Assembly: GCA_002429045.1 (NCBI GenBank) | Contig: DIYM01000050.1 | Location: 1 to 16,917 of the forward strand | Source of the DNA: Phycisphaerales bacterium UBA6054 | Lineage (GTDB): Bacteria > Planctomycetota > Phycisphaerae > Phycisphaerales > UBA1924 | Length of the DNA stretch: 16,917 bases | Reading direction: 5' to 3' | Part shown: positions 13,869-16,917 of the stretch, piece by piece | Numbering within the stretch: the first letter of the stretch is position 1 | Layout of the letters: each line of letters starts with the position of its first letter | Notes under the pieces: model-generated | Seen by the model: only the letters and a program-made list of their open reading frames with translations | What the model was told of the DNA's origin: nothing | The model's database searches: none | Program-made: the position numbers and the translations under genes

Positions 13869-14831
13869 ATGCCGGTCGATGCCCCGCGGTTCGAGATCCT
13901 AACGCCCCGCTCGCCCGGCTCGGTCGCGGTGATCCGCTTGGACGGGGCGTCCGATCCGTCGTGGACCGACCGGATCGGTCTCGGAGGCATCGCGGTCGGG
14001 CGGCTCGCGCTCCGCAGGATCTACGGGATCGACGACGCGTTACTCGCACGCCCGGACGATCGCACGCTCTTGGTGATGCCCCACGGAGGGGTCGCGGTGG
14101 TCGACGCGATTGCCGAGGCTCTTTCGGATCGAGGTTGCGAGCGCCTCGCTGCTGCCGATGGACGCACGATGCATGAACGGCTGCACCGATCGCTCGCGCG
14201 GGCGGCCAGCCCGCTTGCGATCGATCTCCTCCTCGATCAGCCCCGGCGTTGGGACACGCTCGGGGGTCGCCCGCCCGGTGACGGCCAACTGAGCGATGCG
14301 AGTGTGCTGAGGCGGCTGATCGATCCGCCCGCGGTGGTCGCGGTCGGGCGTCCGAACATCGGAAAATCTTCGTTGCTCAACCGCCTGGCCGGGCGATCCC
14401 TGGCGTTGGCGTCCGACCGGGCGGGGACCACGCGGGACGCGGTCGGCGCGATGATCGATGCGGCCGGTCTGGTCGTGCGATGGATCGACACCCCGGGCTT
14501 GCCGGAGCAGGGCACGCCCGGTGACGCTTTGGCGGACGAGGGGGCGCTGATCGGATCTGCGGTCGCGAGCGCCGATCTTGTGGTCCTATGCCGCGACGCG
14601 GGCGAGTCCGGCTTGGAACCGGGTGTGATACCCGGGATGACCGAGCATGCACCCCCGGTGCTGCGTGTGGTGACCCGGACCGATCGTCGAGGCGCGGCGG
14701 GGGAGCCCGGGGATCTGAAGACCAGCGCCGCGACCGGGAGCGGCATCGGTGATCTCGTCGTCGCGATCCGCGAGTCGCTCGTGCCCCGGCGCGTTTACGA
14801 GGACCCCCGTCCGTGGATGTTCTGGGCCTGA
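13869..14831 (+). CDS. Shortened MnmE/TrmE-like GTPase
   Basis: Predicted GTP-binding protein of 320 residues. The ATG at 13869 has GGGAGG 5 nt upstream. The N-terminus (residues 8-26, ILTPRSPGSVAVIRLDG) resembles the MnmE opening that leads into its folate-binding domain, but the region before the G domain is only about 155 residues. The G domain has G1 GRPNIGKSS (160-168), G2 AGTTRD (185-190) and G3 DTPG (207-210). G4 reads TRTD (269-272) instead of NKxD, and a G5-like SAA follows at 286-288. MnmE's C-terminal helical part and its catalytic CxGK motif are absent; the protein ends in PRPWMFWA. A complete MnmE is about 450 residues, so this is unlikely to do the usual tRNA wobble-uridine modification. 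It is better called an MnmE-family paralogue of unknown role. Co-transcription with coaX is likely. Confidence 0.82.
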   Translation: MPVDAPRFEILTPRSPGSVAVIRLDGASDPSWTDRIGLGGIAVGRLALRRIYGIDDALLARPDDRTLLVMPHGGVAVVDAIAEALSDRGCERLAAADGRTMHERLHRSLARAASPLAIDLLLDQPRRWDTLGGRPPGDGQLSDASVLRRLIDPPAVVAVGRPNIGKSSLLNRLAGRSLALASDRAGTTRDAVGAMIDAAGLVVRWIDTPGLPEQGTPGDALADEGALIGSAVASADLVVLCRDAGESGLEPGVIPGMTEHAPPVLRVVTRTDRRGAAGEPGDLKTSAATGSGIGDLVVAIRESLVPRRVYEDPRPWMFWA

Positions 14832-14861
14832 GGTGATCACGGGACCGTCCGGAGTGCGCAG

Positions 14862-14889
14862 AAAAAACCCCCGCGGGCGACCGCGAGGG
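14862..14889 (-). terminator. Rho-independent terminator of the PEP-CTERM-like array
   Basis: CCCCCGCGG (14868-14876) and CCGCGAGGG (14881-14889) form a 9-bp stem with one G-T wobble and a 4-nt loop. On the minus strand it is followed by TTTTTT. It lies 26 nt past the stop of the gene at 14916. There is no T-run on the + strand side, so it serves the array rather than the converging GTPase gene. Confidence 0.85.
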
Positions 14890-14915
14890 CGATGGGTCAA
14901 GAACGGGTCCGTGCA

Positions 14916-15590
14916 TTAGCGCCGGCGCCGGACGCAGGCGAGACCGGCAAGACCGAGCAGCGCGGCCGAACCCGGCGAGGGGACCACGGCCCGGAACTCG
15001 GTCAACGCAAAGTCGACACCGTCCCGGATTCCCGCACGGGGATTGAACACGATCTGGACCGCGTCAACATCGCTGGCATCGAAGCCGGTCAGATCGAAGT
15101 CGGCCAGAGAGATGAAGTCGGTCCGGATGATGCCCGAGTCCAGCGCGTCGATGGTCCGTGTGATACCCGAGACCACGCCGTTCCCGTCCTCGATGGAGAT
15201 CCGGATGTCGAAGGCCTGATCAACAACCCAGAAATCCAGTTCGAACCCGATCAGCCCGAGAGCCGCCGCATCGAGCGAGAGCCCGTTGTCGTTGTTGTCC
15301 CAGCGGATCTCACCGATGAGTTCGACATCGGTGCCCGATTCAAACACGGCCGCACCGACATCCGATCCGGTGATGCCATCGGGGACGATGGTGCCGGTCT
15401 GGATCTCGAAGCTGGAGGACCCGCCGAATATCCCGCCGTTGAGGAGAATCGTGCTGACTTCGCGCGGGCCGCCGGCGTCATCGTTGGGATCGGCGTCGAA
15501 GTCGTCGAGGATCAGCGTGGGGTTCCCGCCGGCGGCCGTGACCGAGGCGCAGCCGCACACAGCAAGGGCTTGCCAGAGTTTCGTGGACAT
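14916..15590 (-). CDS. Exported PEP-CTERM-like protein, array member 1
   Basis: Secreted, probably surface-sorted protein of 224 residues. The ATG at 15590 has AGGAGAG 5 nt upstream. The signal peptide covers residues 1-20, with a likely cut at TAA-GG. The mature protein starts GNPTLILDDFDADPNDD, shared with its neighbours. The middle has beta-strand-rich blocks: WDNNDNGLSLDAAALG, GFELDFWVVDQ and FDASDVDAVQIVFN. The tail is VVPSPGSAALLGLAGLACV followed by RRRR. A proline-glycine motif, a hydrophobic helix and an Arg cluster are the tripartite layout of PEP-CTERM sorting signals, read in the family by exosortase. Here the Glu of PEP is Ser. No exosortase gene is in the window. A hairpin without T-run (15611-15631) lies upstream, between members 1 and 2. 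The function of the mature domain is unknown. Confidence 0.85.
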   Translation of the reverse strand: MSTKLWQALAVCGCASVTAAGGNPTLILDDFDADPNDDAGGPREVSTILLNGGIFGGSSSFEIQTGTIVPDGITGSDVGAAVFESGTDVELIGEIRWDNNDNGLSLDAAALGLIGFELDFWVVDQAFDIRISIEDGNGVVSGITRTIDALDSGIIRTDFISLADFDLTGFDASDVDAVQIVFNPRAGIRDGVDFALTEFRAVVPSPGSAALLGLAGLACVRRRR

Positions 15591-15641
15591 CGAGTCTCTC
15601 CTGAGATGCAGACCGGGGTACAGAGCCGGTCGTGGGCTGGA

Positions 15642-16304
15642 TCAGCGTCGGCGACGCATGCAGACGATGCCGCCGAGACCGAGGATCGCTGCCGAGCCGG
15701 GCGTCGGAACGACAGCCCGGAACTGTGTCAGCACGAAGTCGAGTCCTTCGGCACGGTCCGAACGGAAGTTGAAGTCGAGTTCGATGGATTCGAGATCGGT
15801 GGGGTCGAAGTCGAGGAACGCGTTCAGATCATCGAGGGCGATGCTGGCGGTCTGTATGCCATCGTCGAGCAGGCTCGGAGCGATGCGGATCTCGGTGTTC
15901 GCGCCGCCGCCGTTGGCGGAGCGGAGGGTGAGCCGCATGGGGAACTCCTGGTCGACCGCGACGAAGTCGATCTCGAAGCCGGCGATGCCCAGCGCGATCG
16001 CGTCGAGCCCGAGCCCGGCGCCGTTGTTGTTCCAGACGATGGAGCCCCGCGCGGTGACGCCCGGGTCGGAGGCGAAGACCATCGCGCCCGTGTCGTCCTG
16101 GAATGATGATCCTGTGACCAAATCGAAGCGGACGCCGTCCCCGAACGGTCCGGGGGGGGCGTTCGTCGATGCGGAGAACTCACGCGGGCCGCCGGCGTCG
16201 TCGTTGGGGTCGGCGTCGAAATCGTCGAGGATGAGCGTCGGGTTCGAGCCCGCGATCGCGGTCGTCGCGAAGGCGGCGATGATAATGGATTGCCAGGGTT
16301 TCAT
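15642..16304 (-). CDS. Exported PEP-CTERM-like protein, array member 2
   Basis: Paralogue of the flanking genes, 220 residues. The ATG at 16304 begins a clean signal peptide, MKPWQSIIIAAFATTAIAG, so I prefer it to the longer open frame that reaches 16631. No good Shine-Dalgarno lies directly before it; an AAGGA is about 14 nt upstream. The mature N-terminus is SNPTLILDDFDADPNDD. The middle blocks are WNNNGAGLGLDAIALG, GFEIDFVAVDQEF and FDPTDLESIELDFNF. The tail is VVPTPGSAAILGLGGIVCM and RRRR. Relative to member 1 it has an insertion with ASTNAPPGPFGDG near residue 48. It lies 51 nt upstream of member 1 in transcription order and 67 nt downstream of member 3, so the three genes probably form one transcript. 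The protein's role is unknown. Confidence 0.82.
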   Translation of the reverse strand: MKPWQSIIIAAFATTAIAGSNPTLILDDFDADPNDDAGGPREFSASTNAPPGPFGDGVRFDLVTGSSFQDDTGAMVFASDPGVTARGSIVWNNNGAGLGLDAIALGIAGFEIDFVAVDQEFPMRLTLRSANGGGANTEIRIAPSLLDDGIQTASIALDDLNAFLDFDPTDLESIELDFNFRSDRAEGLDFVLTQFRAVVPTPGSAAILGLGGIVCMRRRR

Positions 16305-16371
16305 AGGTGCTGTCTGGGTCCTTCGATAAGGTCGTGCAGGTTCGGGGCAGAACGGAGAGGCCCGGTTGGCT

Positions 16372-16917
16372 CTATCGGCGGCGGCGCAGGCAGAGCAGCC
16401 CGCCGAGACCGAGCATCGCGGTCGAGCCGGGTGTCGGAACCACAGCGCGGAACTGGGTGAGGATGAAGTCGAGCGAGGCGGTATTGCCCCCGGTGTTGAA
16501 GGTGATCGAGACGCTGTCCACGTCCGAAGCATCGAAGACGCCACCGGCAAAGTCGGCGAGCGCGAGTGATTCGGTCCGGGCACCGCCCGCGAGCCAATCG
16601 CCATTGGTCTCCAGAAGACCGTCGTTTCCATCGCGGAGGCGGACGGTGTACGAGAAATCCTGATCGATCAACGCGAAGTCGAGTTCGAAGCCGATCAGCC
16701 CGATCGCGACGGCATCGAGAGAGAGCCCGGCCCCGTTGTTGTCCCAGGTGATGTTGCCTGCTTGTGAGACGCCGATCCCGGAGTTGAACACAGCCGCACC
16801 GAGACCCGTGTCAACATCGAAGTTCGAGCCCTGCCCGAACAGGTCGCCGATGATGGCCGTCGAGACGACGCGGGGCCCGCCGGCGTCGTCGTTGGGGTCG
16901 GCGTCGAAATCGTCGAG
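16372..16917 (-). CDS. Exported PEP-CTERM-like protein, array member 3 (5' end outside the window)
   Basis: Partial gene: 181 residues plus stop are visible, and the reading frame is open to the right edge. The first visible residues are LDDFDADPNDDAGGPR, which align with residues about 27-42 of member 1, so only the signal peptide and the first residues are missing. A start at 16791 would remove this conserved block and is rejected. The blocks WDNNGAGLSLDAVAIG, GFELDFALIDQDF and FDASDVDSVSITFN match the other members. The tail is VVPTPGSTAMLGLGGLLCL and RRRR. The array may continue to the right. Confidence 0.82.
   Translation of the reverse strand, partial: LDDFDADPNDDAGGPRVVSTAIIGDLFGQGSNFDVDTGLGAAVFNSGIGVSQAGNITWDNNGAGLSLDAVAIGLIGFELDFALIDQDFSYTVRLRDGNDGLLETNGDWLAGGARTESLALADFAGGVFDASDVDSVSITFNTGGNTASLDFILTQFRAVVPTPGSTAMLGLGGLLCLRRRR

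Larger units (their letters stand above)
14916..16917. repeat. Tandem gene array with conserved DNA blocks
   Basis: Three diverged direct repeats of about 0.7 kb. The strongest DNA identity is in the segment encoding the mature N-terminus: 15461-15525, 16181-16245 and 16869-16917. The last two share an identical run of more than 35 bases. A second conserved block encodes the sorting tail: 14919-15002, 15645-15730 and 16375-16460. The middles have diverged more. This pattern fits duplication with selection or gene conversion on the ends. Confidence 0.7.

Noticed and set aside
13024..14049. Minus-strand open frame opposite coaX
   Set aside because: Antisense to coaX, which has family motifs in its own frame; no ribosome-binding site.
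14237..14916. Several minus-strand open frames opposite the GTPase
   Set aside because: No motifs; the + strand G domain (G1-G3) defines the real frame.
1..16917. CRISPR array, tRNA/rRNA genes, insertion sequences, phage or defence genes
   Set aside because: I looked for regular short repeats, tRNA-like cloverleaf segments, transposase motifs and terminal inverted repeats and found none.

Overview
The window is a GC-rich, gene-dense chromosomal segment, most likely from a planctomycete of the class Phycisphaerae. This is inferred, not proven. The clues are C-terminal tails of the form P-[ST]-P-G-S, a hydrophobic stretch and RRRR, which is a planctomycete flavour of PEP-CTERM. A very long TPR/coiled-coil secretin and a STAS protein with an SSAALG motif point the same way. 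I see no tRNA, rRNA, CRISPR array, insertion sequence, phage or defence gene. All 15 genes are intact except the last, which runs off the right edge.

Layout. trxB (thioredoxin reductase) is on the + strand at the left end and converges on a long minus-strand block. Read in transcription order (right to left), that block holds: an unrecognised 339-aa protein; a 1172-aa secretin closed by an intrinsic terminator; an anti-anti-sigma (STAS) / anti-sigma kinase pair; a compact Fe-S assembly set iscS-iscU-iscA; a tandem ACT-domain protein; and two paralogous exported thioredoxin-like proteins with CxxC motifs. To the right, on the + strand, are a type III pantothenate kinase (coaX) and a shortened MnmE-like GTPase, probably one operon. 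They converge on a minus-strand tandem array of at least three related, exported PEP-CTERM-like proteins.

How the genes relate. The left half has a sulfur, thiol and metal theme: thioredoxin reductase, two exported thioredoxin-fold proteins (one with a His-rich N-terminus) and Fe-S cluster assembly. The right half has an envelope theme: an outer-membrane secretin and a family of sorted surface proteins. The two are not obviously one system.

The less ordinary material is mostly regulatory or architectural. An AT-rich island upstream of iscS carries a Fur/PerR-like dyad and a second perfect palindrome. Three successive stem-loops lie between iscS and iscU. A palindrome sits exactly between the -35 and -10 of the predicted ACT-gene promoter. 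A long interrupted stem lies in the leader of the His-rich thioredoxin-like gene. CoaX lacks the expected first-motif Asp, the GTPase has TRTD in place of NKxD and no CxGK tail, and a DxDxDG calcium-type loop lies inside the secretin. Every PEP-CTERM-like tail ends in Cys-X-RRRR. No wholly new multi-gene system is evident.
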